From: Megamerina dolium
Taxonomy: Eukaryota > Arthropoda > Insecta > Diptera > Megamerinidae
Assembly (NCBI GenBank): GCA_963854835.1
Contig: OY978525.1
Span: 118,976,120-119,040,119, forward strand
Length of the DNA stretch: 64,000 nt
Direction: 5' to 3'
Position numbers and translations under genes: made by a program. Every line of letters starts with the position of its first letter. Position 1 is the stretch's first letter. This document shows positions 47,276 to 60,100 of this stretch, piece after piece. Under the pieces are notes generated by a model, which was not told the DNA's origin, did not search any database, and saw only the letters and a list, made by a program, of their open reading frames with translations.

Positions 47276-49317
47276 ACACTCCCCCACTTGATGATACATG
47301 CGCACGGTGGACACATATATCCCACTCCATGACTACTGCTGCCGAGGAGGTAATCGGTTACTACCGGCCTCTGAGGAATGAGTGGTATGATCAGGAGTGT
47401 CGCGACGCTACCGCAGAGAAAGACGCCGCCTACAGAAAAACCCTGCGTGCAGGCGTAACGCGAGCTGTTAAGGAGCGGTATAGAGAGAAAAGGAGTGCAG
47501 AGAGACGTCTTTTCAGGCGCAAGAAGAGGGAGTTGGAAAGACGCGAGTGTGAGGAGATAGAGATGTGCACCGACAAGAATGAGACTCGAAAATTCTTTGA
47601 AAAGATCAAGCGCCTGAGTGGAGGTTTAAATCCCGGAGCCTCTTCTTGTCGTGATGGAAATGGGAATCTGGTTACGGATGTCCAGAGTGTACTGAGCCTA
47701 TGGAGGGAACACTTCTCCACGTTACTGAATGGCGATGCTACGAACAATTCCGCCAGTGGAGGAGATTGCCCGATAACCCCAATTACAGATGATGGTGTTG
47801 ATGTTCCACCACCCGACTATGACGAGGTTGAAACGGCCATTTTAAGGCTGAAGAACAACAAAGCTGCAGGTGCTGATGGCCTGCCTGCCGAGTTGTTTAA
47901 GACCGGAGGCGATGAGCTGCTCACCCGCATGCACCAGCTCATAAGCAGAATATGGTCGGATGAAAGCATGCCTGATGATTGGAGGCTCAGTGTTCTCTGT
48001 CCTGTACATAAAAAAGGAGACCCCACAATTTGCGCCAACTACCGTGGAATAAGTCTCCTGAGCATCGCGTACAAGGTTCTATCGAGCGTACTGTGTGAAA
48101 GATTGAAGCCTATGCTCAGCAACCTGATTGGACCTTATCAGTGTGGCTTCAGACCTGGTAAATCCACCATCGACCAGATTTTCACACTGCGCCAAATCCT
48201 GGAGAAGACCCAAGAAAAACAGATCGACACACACCACCTATTTGTTGATTATAAAGCCGCTTTCGACAGTCCGGTAAGGGATTACCTCTACGCAACAATG
48301 TCTGAGTTCGGTATTCCTGCAAAGCTCATTCGACTTTGTAGAATGACACTGCATAACTCCCGTTGTGCAGTGAAAATTGGGAAGGACCTCTCCGCACCGT
48401 TTAATACCGAACGGGGTTTCAGACAAGGTGATTCGTTATCGTGCGACTTCTTCAATCTTATTATGGAGAAAATAATACGAGCTGCTGATCTACGACATAA
48501 TGGCACTATCTTCAACAAAAGTGTCATGCTGTTAGCGTATGCCGACGATATTGACATAATCGGCATGAACACGCGAGCAGTCAGTGCAGCATTCTCAGAG
48601 TTGGAAAGAGAGTCGCGTCGGATGGGTCTCACGGTGAACGAGGGCAAGACGAAGTATCTAGTGTCAACAAACAAAGAGTCCCGGCGTCTTGGACAGCACG
48701 TCACTGTTGACAACTACGCTTTTGAAGTAGTAAGGGACTTTGTCTATCTTGGAACCAGCATTAACAGCAGTAATGACGTCAGCTTGGAGGTCATGCGTAG
48801 GATAACTCTTGCTAACAGGTGTTACTTTGGGCTGGGTACGCAATTGAGAAGTCGAGCCCTCTCTCGAAGAACGAAAACTACACTCTACAAGTCTCTCATC
48901 ATGCCTGTCCTAACATATGGCGCTGAAGCCTGGACAATTTCCACCTCGGATGAGCGAATACTTGGAGTTTTCGAGAGAAAAGTCCTACGCAAGATCTTTG
49001 GACCTATTTGCGTTGGTGGCGAGTACCGAATAAGGTACAACGATGAGCTGTACGAGCTGTATGCCGATATTGACATAGTAAAGCGCATCAAAATCCAGCG
49101 GCTGCGCTGGCTAGGTCATGTCGAGCGAATGGAAGAACACGCTCCAGCTAAGAAGGTGTTATATTCGAAACCCGCTGGAGGACGACGCAAAAGAGGAAGA
49201 CCAAACCTCCGGTGGAAAGACCAAGTACTGGAGAGCCTGACGGCGCTTGGGATTTCTAACTGGCGCCAGCTAGCGAAGAACAGAGATGGCTGGCGAAGCA
49301 TGTTATTTTCGGCCTAA
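47269..49317 (+). CDS. Non-LTR retrotransposon reverse transcriptase, 682 codons, N-terminally truncated
   Basis: This is the only long open frame in the window. In an intact element the protein nicks target DNA and copies the element RNA at the nick. Here the endonuclease is missing from the frame and only the polymerase and C terminus remain. An Arg/Glu-rich segment (about 60-130) leads into the RT domain. Blocks are [16 protein letters not shown], then [13 protein letters not shown], [21 protein letters not shown] from Gly293, and [10 protein letters not shown] with catalytic Asp327. These are followed by GFRQGDSLS (383-391) and [12 protein letters not shown] with catalytic Asp426-Asp427. 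The C terminus has [11 protein letters not shown] and [13 protein letters not shown]. All catalytic residues look intact and there is no internal stop, so the insertion is young or its source recent. The start ATG is in or next to the inversion junction and is not the element's real start. It is not a host gene. Confidence 0.9.
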   Translation: MQNTPPLDDTCARWTHISHSMTTAAEEVIGYYRPLRNEWYDQECRDATAEKDAAYRKTLRAGVTRAVKERYREKRSAERRLFRRKKRELERRECEEIEMCTDKNETRKFFEKIKRLSGGLNPGASSCRDGNGNLVTDVQSVLSLWREHFSTLLNGDATNNSASGGDCPITPITDDGVDVPPPDYDEVETAILRLKNNKAAGADGLPAELFKTGGDELLTRMHQLISRIWSDESMPDDWRLSVLCPVHKKGDPTICANYRGISLLSIAYKVLSSVLCERLKPMLSNLIGPYQCGFRPGKSTIDQIFTLRQILEKTQEKQIDTHHLFVDYKAAFDSPVRDYLYATMSEFGIPAKLIRLCRMTLHNSRCAVKIGKDLSAPFNTERGFRQGDSLSCDFFNLIMEKIIRAADLRHNGTIFNKSVMLLAYADDIDIIGMNTRAVSAAFSELERESRRMGLTVNEGKTKYLVSTNKESRRLGQHVTVDNYAFEVVRDFVYLGTSINSSNDVSLEVMRRITLANRCYFGLGTQLRSRALSRRTKTTLYKSLIMPVLTYGAEAWTISTSDERILGVFERKVLRKIFGPICVGGEYRIRYNDELYELYADIDIVKRIKIQRLRWLGHVERMEEHAPAKKVLYSKPAGGRRKRGRPNLRWKDQVLESLTALGISNWRQLAKNRDGWRSMLFSA

Positions 49318-49365
49318 ATCGATATTCGGTTGTTATGGCCACATAAGTAAGTAAGTAAGTAAGTA

Positions 49366-49383
49366 AGTAAAAATTATATTTGC
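49366..49383. repeat. Target-site duplication, right copy
   Basis: AGTAAAAATTATATTTGC, identical to 47148-47165. Its first bases overlap the AAGT tail repeats of the LINE, so the exact left edge is ambiguous by a few bases. Confidence 0.9.
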
Positions 49384-52300
49384 TTTATTTGACCAAGATG
49401 CCCTAAATCGTTTTCAAAAAACCTCTAAAAATTTGTATATGCAAAATATTGGATTTTCGAAAATGCTAAATATAAAATTTAGAATATATTTTTGTATTAT
49501 TTTATTTGATTTACATATAATGATACGATATAATCATAGTAGTCATATCGATGGTCAAACATTGAAAACTTATAACTGACAATTTTTTCGCAAATTTAAT
49601 GGCGCATATATTGTACTTATTTATGAAAAAAAAATTTTTTTTTTAATTGCTAGTTATGATTTGTCAAAAATAGAAAGTCTTTAAATATTTTTCATTCCAA
49701 AAATTGAATACGATTAATTTAAAATATTTGAATATTAGGTATTCATTAAAATGCTAGAATTATACACAATTTCAATTAACTAATTTATAATAATAATAAA
49801 ATCAATCAAACTGTCAATGTCATTGACCAAATTTGCCATATATAGGCATAAAATAAGATCACTAATTCACAATAAAAATAATAAAATAATAACAACCAAA
49901 ATATACAATGTGAGATAATATTAACTAACGCTTCTCATACGCATTTTGAATACGCAAAATAATCATAATGACACTACCACTGGCACCACCACTGGCACTA
50001 TAAAATATAAGAAATCAGGCAAGAACTATTTAACAAGAAGAAATTAATACGTGTGTAAACAAAAACAAACAAAAAATCTTTGAAGGTAACTGGTTACAGC
50101 TTCCTGGAGCAAAATTAAAACAAGATAGTAGATAGAATAATCAACAAATAAATAAATATTGTAGATAGAAGATATATAAACAAACATTTGAACAAATTGT
50201 ACAAATAAACTAAATTGTCATGACGAATGAAATATTGGTTTTATAATTTTACGATGTGTATTTTTACGTTTTTTTTTTTGTTTAATTAAGTATTTTGGCA
50301 GCAAAAAAAAAAAGAAGAATATTTTTATTTTGTTTGTTTGCAATTTCTTACGTAATATTTATATACATAATATATTCATGTAGATACACACACAATTTTT
50401 CAAAACAATCTTAATTATAGATAGCCAAAGTAGAAGAAGAATATAGAATTTATTTCAACATTTTCTTAAAAGAAGTTTGATTAATAAGAATAGAATTTTT
50501 TTTTTTAATTTTAAGTACAAGGTTAGTCATATAAAAATTCATAAAAAAAATCATATGTATGTGTGTACACATACCATAGACGTATTCACTTAACAAGTTG
50601 TAACTACATAATTGCAAAAATAAATAATTTATTATTCACTTGACCATTATTAGCTATTATTATAATTAAAAGCAAAATATGTAAATACAATATATTCAAA
50701 AAGATAAAATAAAATTGTATCAAAACTACGTAGTACTAAAATTATCTATTCAGTAATCTATTTACAACCATTGTACAGAAGCTTTGACTATTATTCACAT
50801 TATCATAATGACAAATAATTAATTACAGTCTAATTTTTTTTTTTTCATTCATTAAATTCCTCACCTAAGCACAATACAACACAATTCAACTGATGTTATA
50901 CAAATTATTATAAAAATATACCTACCTATTAAAGTAGCTTAATAATTGACGAAAATAATCAACATAATAAAAAAAAAAGTTTATAATAAAAATTAATAAA
51001 AAGCTCTTGTGCATAAAAATGAATTTAAAAATGTTAAATGTTAAAATTATCATTAACATAAAAAAATATTAAATTAAAATATACATAATAGCATACCAAC
51101 CCCAACACAGTGCTGCACCCTTTACAATGCTGCTTCATTATGTTGCTCTTTCATGTCATTTGTTTTTTTTTATCTTAATTTTATTTTTTTTTTTCTTCTA
51201 ACATTTACGCAAATGTCAAGTGATAATGCTTACAATAATAAGTATACTGCATAAGAAGATACTGTATATTTTGTATGTACATTAGCTACATACACGAAAA
51301 TGTCAGATTCATCGAATAAGCATCAAAATAAAGTGTGAATACATTTATCAAAGATTTTTTTTTTTTTTTTCATTTTTCAAATGCTACACACACTCACACC
51401 ATCTCATTATGAGCGCATGCTGTATATTGCATAATGCCAGAAATTATATTGTTGTGAAATGCATTATATGTATTACAATGTTGCACGAATATAACTACTT
51501 CACTATTGGGAAAATCAATCAACCAAATGAATAGATGTTGCCTTTGCAATATCGTTGCCCCTATTAATAAAGTACCCTATATGTACTGCTCATACGCAAG
51601 TATATACTTTTCATACTAGTTATCAAATAATTTTTACTTTAGTGTGACAGCACACAACTTCAAAACAAGACTGTCATGTGTCAACTTTCGATCATAAATG
51701 ATCAGCTTCATGTTTCATTTCAGTCCGGTGTTTCAAATCTATGCGATTATGGAGTACGGTCTTGTTTAGGTTGGGTTATGATATCGAATATGTCAAAAGT
51801 AATGCTTGTGCAGCATATAATTTATTTTCGATATTTAGTTTTTTTTTTATTGTTCAGACTCAGTAATATTTATTCAACATAATTTTATAATCTCATCTCT
51901 AATTGAAAATACATATATACCCAGCACATACAGAGTTTTTCAATTTGACTTCAATTCACAAATTGTTCTAAAATTGATTCTAAATTTATGTTTATTTGTA
52001 AAGTACTTAATGGAAAAGAAATGTTGTCGCTGAATGGTAAATGTTAATGAAAAAATATAATAAAAATATATAACTAATAATAACTGATTAGAATATTACG
52101 TGATTGTATGGGATGCTTTTGTTCTGAAATACGATTTTATTTTCCCTTTGACAACTTTAAACGGAATAATTATTTATAAATGGAGTATTTGAGATGAATT
52201 TTAAATTATTTTTCAACATTTTGCAGTTGCTTACATTGCACAGAAGATCTTAGGAATCAGGGTTAAGAGCGCAGTGAAAGAACGCATCTATTATTCGATC

Positions 52301-54032
52301 CTGTCAACAATCCTGTCCAGCTTTGAGACAAATAAATTCAGATAATTTTAGTAATGATTTTTCCACAGTCTTTACCCTAGAGAGATGATCAAAGTGCTCC
52401 AAAGTTATTTGGTGCAGAATACAGCTATAAATATGATTGATTTTGGGATGCAATGGATTCACACAATTTGGAACAAAAAGAGTACAATGAACTAGTTTAT
52501 CGTTTGATGGGTGAGTCATCAACAAAAGGAATCAAATTATTTTCAGTGTCTATATATACAGTCTATATAAGCAAGTCATTGTAAACATATATATATATAT
52601 ATGTTAAACCTAAATGTTTGCTGGGTAATCACAATACTATAACTAGAAAATTGCATAAATGCTCAAAATTCTTGAGAGAGAAGCAAAAACAGAAAGATTG
52701 TGTACGAAAAAAATCACAATCCCATCTGGGTGAAGGTGTCAATTTATTTGCAAATTGTATGTTATATGCATCCATATGACAAACACTATTATTATTATTA
52801 TTATTATTACAATATTAATGACAATTGCCATTGTAATTGCAATAATTACTTGCATTTATAGCAAGTTATTTTAATTGTCAATTAGTGATGTAAGTACATT
52901 TAAAATTTCAAATTCATTGTACAGAGAAGTAATTAATTTGAAAATATTTACATTGATTAATTCTTATTAGCTATTTATCTATATGATTACATTTGAATTA
53001 AGAAAAAAAAATTGCAATTTGAAAATTGCCAAATGCAATCAATATGCGAATGTATGTAAAATGTTTTCAGAACGATTCGAATTAAGAAATACACAAATCT
53101 GGCTGATTTTTAAATTATTTATAAATAAAAAAATTCTTCATGCTATGTTAGGACTAGAAATAATTATATTTTTACTTCAATGCTTTCACAATTTTAAGTA
53201 TTAAAATATATAAAAATACCAAATAAATTGCTAATATAATATAAAATTAATAGAAATTGAAAATAACAAATTGCAATGTTCAAAATTCATATAAATGCAA
53301 GGATTGGAGGTGGTTTGTTGCAATAATGCCTTAATCAAAAACTAGCTAAAATAAAAAGCAATAAATAAGATAAACAATATAAAATAATACACATACGAAT
53401 CACAAGTGAAAAGAAATGTAAAAAAATCAAATTACAATAATAAAAATGACAAACGAAAAAAATAAATGACCAATAAATAAAACACTTAATTGAAAATTGC
53501 CATAAAATGAGACAACTACTAAATATTTGTAATATGACAATCTATTAATATGTATGTAGAAATTTTTGCAAAAAATTTATAATTTTTGTTTAGCAATTTC
53601 ACACATAAACAAATTTTTTCCAAAGGTATTGTGCCAATTTTGTATTTTTATATTGTCTTCGTTTTCAATAAAAGTGTCACATGAATTCAATTAAAAATAT
53701 ACATTTTTTTTTTTTTATAAAAATTTATTTAATTATTTTTTATTTAAATTTAATGTAAAATAAAAAAAGCAAATGTAAATATGCCATAAGCTATTGTGAC
53801 AATATAATTGATTGGACATAAATCACAAGGGTTTACTAATACATACACACTACAGAAAATTGGGTCATGTATGTGCAGCACAATGACTTCTAGAACACAC
53901 ATCACAAATGTAAATTTGATAAAATGTCAATATGATAGTAATAAAGATGATCACAAATACAAACCAATCTACCTACAATTTTTTATTTAAAAACATATTA
54001 GAAAACAATAAAATCTATGTTAACTATGCACG
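49384..54032. other. Long AT-rich non-coding stretch
   Basis: No gene recognised. Short frames at 51676-51882 and 52304-52525 (minus) lie in slightly GC-richer pieces but show no known motif. The rest is AT-rich with poly-A/T and ATT repeats (52790-52808). Confidence 0.55.
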
Positions 54033-54254
54033 TGCCTTAATTAAGGCATATTAATCCATGTTTATGAAGCTCATTTGAGCTTCTTTTATTAATCAAAAGT
54101 AAATGCAACAACTAATAGTACAAATAAATTATCAGCTATATAGATGATAAATTTAAAATCATTTGATAAATTATTACACTATTATACTACCACGTATCTA
54201 TCATAAGCTAAAAAACGATAATACTTCCCCCGCATCGTATTATCGTTTTTTAGC
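54033..54254. other. Cluster of three perfect palindromes/hairpins
   Basis: 54033-54048 is the perfect 16-bp palindrome TGCCTTAATTAAGGCA. 54066-54083 has 8-bp arms GAAGCTCA and TGAGCTTC around two bases. 54207-54224 and 54237-54254 are perfect 18-bp inverted arms (GCTAAAAAACGATAATAC and its complement) with a 12-base loop, TTCCCCCGCATC. No TIR-type target duplication is evident around any of them. Confidence 0.85.
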
Positions 54255-55249
54255 AAATTTTTTAGTAAATAATAAAAAAGATAATCATAATTTATTCAAA
54301 AATTATAATTTCGTAAAATGCATACATGTGCTTAAACAAATATTTAAATATGAACACAATACACAATATTATAAAATATAATATTCATACGAGTATCTTG
54401 TAGGAAATTTTGAAAACCGATTCCAAACAAACCAATGCATAGATTAAATGGATAGATGTGTTATATTTAAAACAGTGAATATTATTACATAAATACAAAC
54501 CAAATTAAGATGAAAAAAATATATTTTAATTTTGAAAATAATTACTAAAATAAGTGGTTAGTAGAAAAAAACCCTTGATGACACATAGAAACACGAACAT
54601 CGAATGGAAAATGAAGTAAATAAAAAATAATGAAATTTTCATGAATGAAGTAAATAATAAAAATTGTAACAAGAGGAAATTATCCATATTTAAATATTGA
54701 AAATGTAAATCTTTTCACTACAGGCTACCACTGTAAATTTGTTTACACTCATGTACCTCTATAGATATGTATATAAACAAATTTGTATATAAACAAAAGC
54801 ATTTTAAATTCATAATAAGTGGAGGTGCACAATAGTATGTATTTACCACCATCACCATGACCATCACCATCACTATCATCATCATCATCATCATTATCAT
54901 TAACATTATTGATATCAGTAGCAACAACAAAAACAATACACACACACACACACACACTTAAAATATGCATTTAATAATAGTTACTAAAATGTAACAATAA
55001 TTAAGTAAATATACTTTATTGCAACAAGTACAATAAAAATTATGATAAATAAACATTTTATTCAATTAGAGAAGAAGAGTGAAATAAATGTATTAAAAGT
55101 AGGATGTATATTATTAAGTAATTGTATTAAATATTTATATTTGCATAAATCTATAATAACGATTAAATTGTATGGAATAAAATTTGTACTATCTGGTTTA
55201 GAGAAAAATATAAAAATTTTAACATTTTAAGCATTTTTCTCCCTAGGAA
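54255..55249. other. AT-rich non-coding stretch
   Basis: No gene recognised. CAT/ATC repeats (54849-54898) and a CA run (54938-54957) give low-complexity frames on the minus strand. Confidence 0.55.
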
Positions 55250-56230
55250 ACATGAATAAATCCTTAATTTGGACAAATCCTATTATTTCAACTTTTTTTT
55301 TTTTTTTTCAAAATCATCAATTTTGTGTGAGAGTCCTCTTAAGGGTTGGAGATAAAAGAAAATGTTGACGAAAAAAAGGTAATGGTGGTTAAGTCATACA
55401 TTCTCCCACTCTAAGATTATCTCCTACGATTATTTGTTGATTTTCAAATATTCATTGGTTCGTTTTGTATGGGAGTCCACTCATGCTTACCTCCTATGGT
55501 AAGTTTCTTCAGAGGGAATGTTAAAGACATCAAATTTATGGAGTTTGTTCAAGGATGTCGCCGCTCTAAAGACGATTCTTAAGCAACGATAGAAATTTTG
55601 TCGATATTCAGGTATTAATGTATTCATTTTGTGGGGATTGCCTCTTACGGGATCAGTGAAGGGAGTAAAAATGTTCTCACAAAATATTCAAAATGAAAAA
55701 TTAATGGAAAGCGATCACATTACATTGCTCTAAAAGGAAAGTATGGAAGAAAATTAATTCAAAAATATCAAAAAATCGACAAATATCATCATCATACTAC
55801 ATAGGGATCGGCTCTATAGAGATAAACAATAGTTTGGCTTCTGTGCCAAGGTTTTCCCCAAAACATACGTATAGTATCTTACATCTTCATTTGTGAGGAG
55901 GACTCTCAAAGAAAATGAATGAATAAAACTTCTTTAAAATCAACAAATAGCCATAACAATCGAGGGGAAATATATGACTGAATCTCATTAATCCCTTATT
56001 CTCCACCTCTTAAGGAGACGTATCATTTCTTTTGTTTATATGGTAGATGCAAATTGTAATTCTAATCAACAACAACAATTTCCTATATTTAGCACAATAT
56101 CGATAACCATAGCTTTCATACCAAATTTCATCAACTCAAACCTATTCCGAGCAAAAGATCATATATGCACTATCAGCATGTGGATTGTGGATAAGTTATG
56201 AATATTTCCTGTTATAGATTCTTTCGTAAT
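55250..56230. repeat. Degenerate dispersed repeat region (tentative)
   Basis: Several diverged blocks of the type GAGTCCTCTTAAGGG, CCCACTCTAAG, GTATGGGAGTCCACTC, GCCTCTTACGGG, GAGGACTCTC and CCACCTCTTAAGGAG recur, in both orientations, between 55330 and 56025. A CCAAATTTCATC.A block follows at about 56120. GTATGGGAG and CCAAATTTCAT also occur in the element at 10334-11924, so this may be an old relative. There is no coding sequence. The relation is suggested only by short matches. Confidence 0.35.
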
Positions 56231-59200
56231 TTTATGTAACCATTTCCTATATATTCTACAAATAAAAATTTCACCATTAAAGAAACTATAAATGATCCAA
56301 GAATAATGCGATTACATCAGTCATAGTACTTTTACTAAATTTTGGCATTTTTAGAAAAGCAATGTCTTCCAAATTTCGCATAATCTTTTAAACTTTCACA
56401 ACAACTTTCATTTCTTATCGCATTTATATCATTTCTATATATTTATATTGGTTGATATCTTGAAAGGAAACACTCCACCGCTGTACCCACCACTTTTAGT
56501 AATTATAATAGCTAGCTACATAACTAGTGCTTATTACACAACAACCAACATTAATCAACATCCTTTTATATATATTTGAATTTCTACATATTTTATGCGT
56601 ACGAATGTCGCATCAATAATCCAGGAAATGCCTATATGTACTAACATACTTACCTAAATTGCAACTTTTTTTTTTTTTTTTTTTTTTTTTTTGTATAATA
56701 AACATGTTCGTTGCTGATATTAAAAATATATAGTACAAAAATACAACGTAACTGTATAGTAAATAACTTATACTATAAATTTATATGCAATTGGTGTTAA
56801 ATTTTGCCATTTACATATTTTTATATATTTTATTTTTATCATTTTAACAAAAGTAAAAAAAAAACAAAAGGAAGTTAATAAAATTTGCACGCAAAAGCAA
56901 AAAAAAAAAGAAAAAAATAGAAAACAAATTAAATAAAATTCAAGCGACAACATTCAAATGCTCTAAATTGGAGCATTTCGTGGTAACCGCAATTTACATA
57001 TGTGTATATTACAGTGCTGTATGAATATGCTTCTTTGATAACTACTTTTGATGCTACTTTAACGATTACGAATCGTGGTGTCGAAAAAGAAGAAGAATAT
57101 CGGAATGATCATAATTTTTTACTCTATTAAATAATATCAAAACAATATTTGTCACTATTCTCTAATAATATGACAACATTTATAACTATTCGTTAATAAC
57201 AAGACTGTATTCGTTACTATTCGTTATACGAGAACATGACAAAATATTCAAAAATTATGAAATTTATATTTAGAATATTCTTCTCGATTCGTACCTTATC
57301 ATATTTGAAGACAATATTGGCTTTAAACATTCGATTCGATACGTATCCAATAATTAACGAACATACAAAAAAGGCCTTCTCGTGCAGTAGTCTAATGTAT
57401 ATATATGTAACATATGTATAGAAACTAATACATGTATGCATATGTACGTACATTTGCACATATTATATATTATATGTATGAAATGCATTTATTCGCTATG
57501 CTACGCGCTGATTTTATTATGCAAAAAAAATAAAAATTAATATATCTTACATACACACGAACGAGAGGACAACCACTCACTCACTCACATGTTTATATTC
57601 ATAGTACTATGTATATGCACATGTTTATATACATGTAGATATACATTTGAATAAACATATGTTGTTATTCATGTAAGCAAGCAAATGACCAAAATTTCAA
57701 ATTAAGCAATATTACACAATATTCGTATGCCATAAAAAAATGTGCAAAAAAATATTGTAGATGATGGCGAAGAAGAAGAAGATAAATGATATGACGATGA
57801 AATTAAGCATTTCATTTGAGTTTTTTTTATTTATTTTGCAAAATGCAAATAAATAAAAGAAACAACTAAATAATAAAATAAAATTAAAATTAAATAGATA
57901 CCTAACTAGAAAAAAAAAATTTGAAATAAAAATCATATAACATTCTGTTTTGTTTCTGCTTAATTTTATATTTTGTGAATTTTTAGCACTTTTTTTTTTT
58001 TCTTATATTTTATTTTTCGCTCATATACACCATAATATATGGGTATAAATGCTTATACATAGAATATATAAATTTTCTCTTACATATGTTATGATTGATT
58101 TTATTAAAGAAGCAAAGTCAAATTTTGCGAGAGTAGTATCTAGTCTCTTTATAATGCATTCGTTTTTGAATTCGTATTGAATTTTTTATAATTCATGCAT
58201 GGGTATTAAAAAGTATAAGAAAGTAAAAATTTTAATAATTTTTGCATTCAATATTAATTTTGATTACAATTTTTTCAAGAATAGTTTTATTGCAAAAAAA
58301 TTTTTTTTTAATGTAACATACGAGTTATATGTTATAAATAAAGAGATTTCAATTTTGTTAATAAAATATGAAATGCAACGACAGCTAGAAATATATTATA
58401 TTATTTGATGAGTAAGTTTTTCCTCCTTCAAAAGCCTTCAAATTAATGCAGCCTGTTCATCAAGTTGGTAGGTATCAAAATTAATATTAATATTAAAGAT
58501 ATTTTTTTTTAAATATTTTAATATTTTTATACTATTTAATTATTTTTATATTATTTAATTATTTTTTTAACCTTTTAACCTTAATGCTTCTCGAAATCCT
58601 ATGATACGATCATATAGATAAATACAATTTAAAATGCAAGAACGTGGAATGTGGAATATAAAGGTTGACAGATTATACAAAAATTAATTTAAATGCATTC
58701 TTTGAATTTAATATGCTTCAAAAAATTTTTGACATTTTTATTACACAAATTTCTCCCAAAAAAAAGTGGAAAAATGTAACCTAAACACTGAAAATTTCTT
58801 TCAAAAAATCATATAAAACTGAATATTTATATATCAAAATTTCAATCAAAATAATATAGCTAATATTAAATAGTACTTAATCAATCGATTTGATATGAAT
58901 ACTAACAGAGAAGACTGCATATTGTTTATTTAATTAATAATTTGACTTATGCTCTATTCAAGAAGTCGAACAAATGAATTAAGAGAAAAAAGGTATAAAT
59001 GCAAACCACATTACCTTGAGTATGACATACCGAAAGTATATGTAGATATGGCAATATATTCATTCATAGTTAAACAATAATTAATAAAATTTAAGTATGG
59101 TATATTAAAAAGATGTTGATTGTATAGATTAAAAGACACTCACCTTAATGTATTCAAATCCGCCTTCAAAGTGTCATCAAGTTGTTATTTTTTTTTTTTT

Positions 59201-60100
59201 TGTGTTTTGTTTTTATTGTTTATTTTATTTAACTTATTCGTATTTGTTTTTATTATTCAATATTTTTCTTTTTTGCAAATTTGTATTTTTTTTTTTAATT
59301 ATTATCTATTTCTCCTTTCCTCTTTCTCTCTCTCTCTCTCTCTCTATCTTTGCTTTAATATAAATATTTACATTTAAAAGATGAAGAAAAAACTCAAAAA
59401 AAAAAAAAAAAATTTCTTTTACTTTTTCTTAATCAAGTGTTGAAAAGAAAATAAATTAATGAATAAATATACCAAATTTATAAAATAAAGTTTGACAACA
59501 CAAAAATATAACAAATATAAAATATAATATATAGAAAATTCAATGCGTAAGCAATTCACTACAAAATATGCGAATTTAATGTAAAATCATTGAATACAAT
59601 GGAAACACCGTTAAATACAAAATACATTCGATTTGAGATATCAACATGTATGTATGCCAGATTAACGAAAATTAGACAATGTAGAGAGAAACAAAAAAAA
59701 AAAAAATCACACAATACAATATATATACATAATAAACAAATACTAACAATAGCAACAAAAAGCCTTAACAAAAGACAACAAAATTTAGCACAAAATTCGA
59801 ATTTCAAATGGGCGCTGTGAATGTAAATTTCTTGATTATTTTCCATTTTGTTCGGTTTGGTTTTTGTAGCCAAAAATATAAGAGAAATATATTAAAAATA
59901 AAAATCATATTGAAAAATACATATATTCATCACTCCGCCTGACATCATATTCAGCAAATGGATGTCCTTGCTTTTATTAGAACAGCTGTCTCAATTGGAA
60001 TACTTTAGTACAAAAAATATTTTGGGTTAAGTATTTTCTAAGAATTTTCTAAGTATTTTACAATAATAGTAATAATTCCGATATAGAGGAATCTTGAGAC
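56231..60100. other. AT-rich non-coding stretch
   Basis: No gene recognised. It holds a poly-T tract of about 27 (56666-56692), GAA repeats (57768-57782), a CT run (59326-59345) and many TA/CA tracts. Confidence 0.55.

Larger units (their letters stand above)
47166..49365 (+). mobile_element. 5'-inverted, 5'-truncated non-LTR retrotransposon (RTE-like)
   Basis: The insertion lies between 18-bp direct repeats (47148-47165 and 49366-49383). Its 3' end is TTATGGCCACATAAG followed by AAGT repeats (49344-49370). Its 5' end, about 47166 to 47275, is inverted. On the minus strand it encodes [20 protein letters not shown] and [11 protein letters not shown], the C-terminal end of the element's own AP-type endonuclease domain. 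The plus strand resumes near 47275-47285, downstream of the endonuclease. An inverted 5' end inside one target-site duplication is what twin priming produces. Base composition is clearly richer in GC than the surroundings. I recognise no promoter or full 5' region. Confidence 0.9.

Noticed and set aside
47166..47330. Two separate LINE insertions head to head instead of one inverted end
   Set aside because: The antisense endonuclease segment directly abuts the left target duplication, and the same 18 bp occurs only after the plus-strand tail. One twin-primed insertion explains this more simply.
48288..48713. 141-codon minus-strand frame and other minus-strand frames inside 47269-49317
   Set aside because: They are antisense shadows of the reverse transcriptase.
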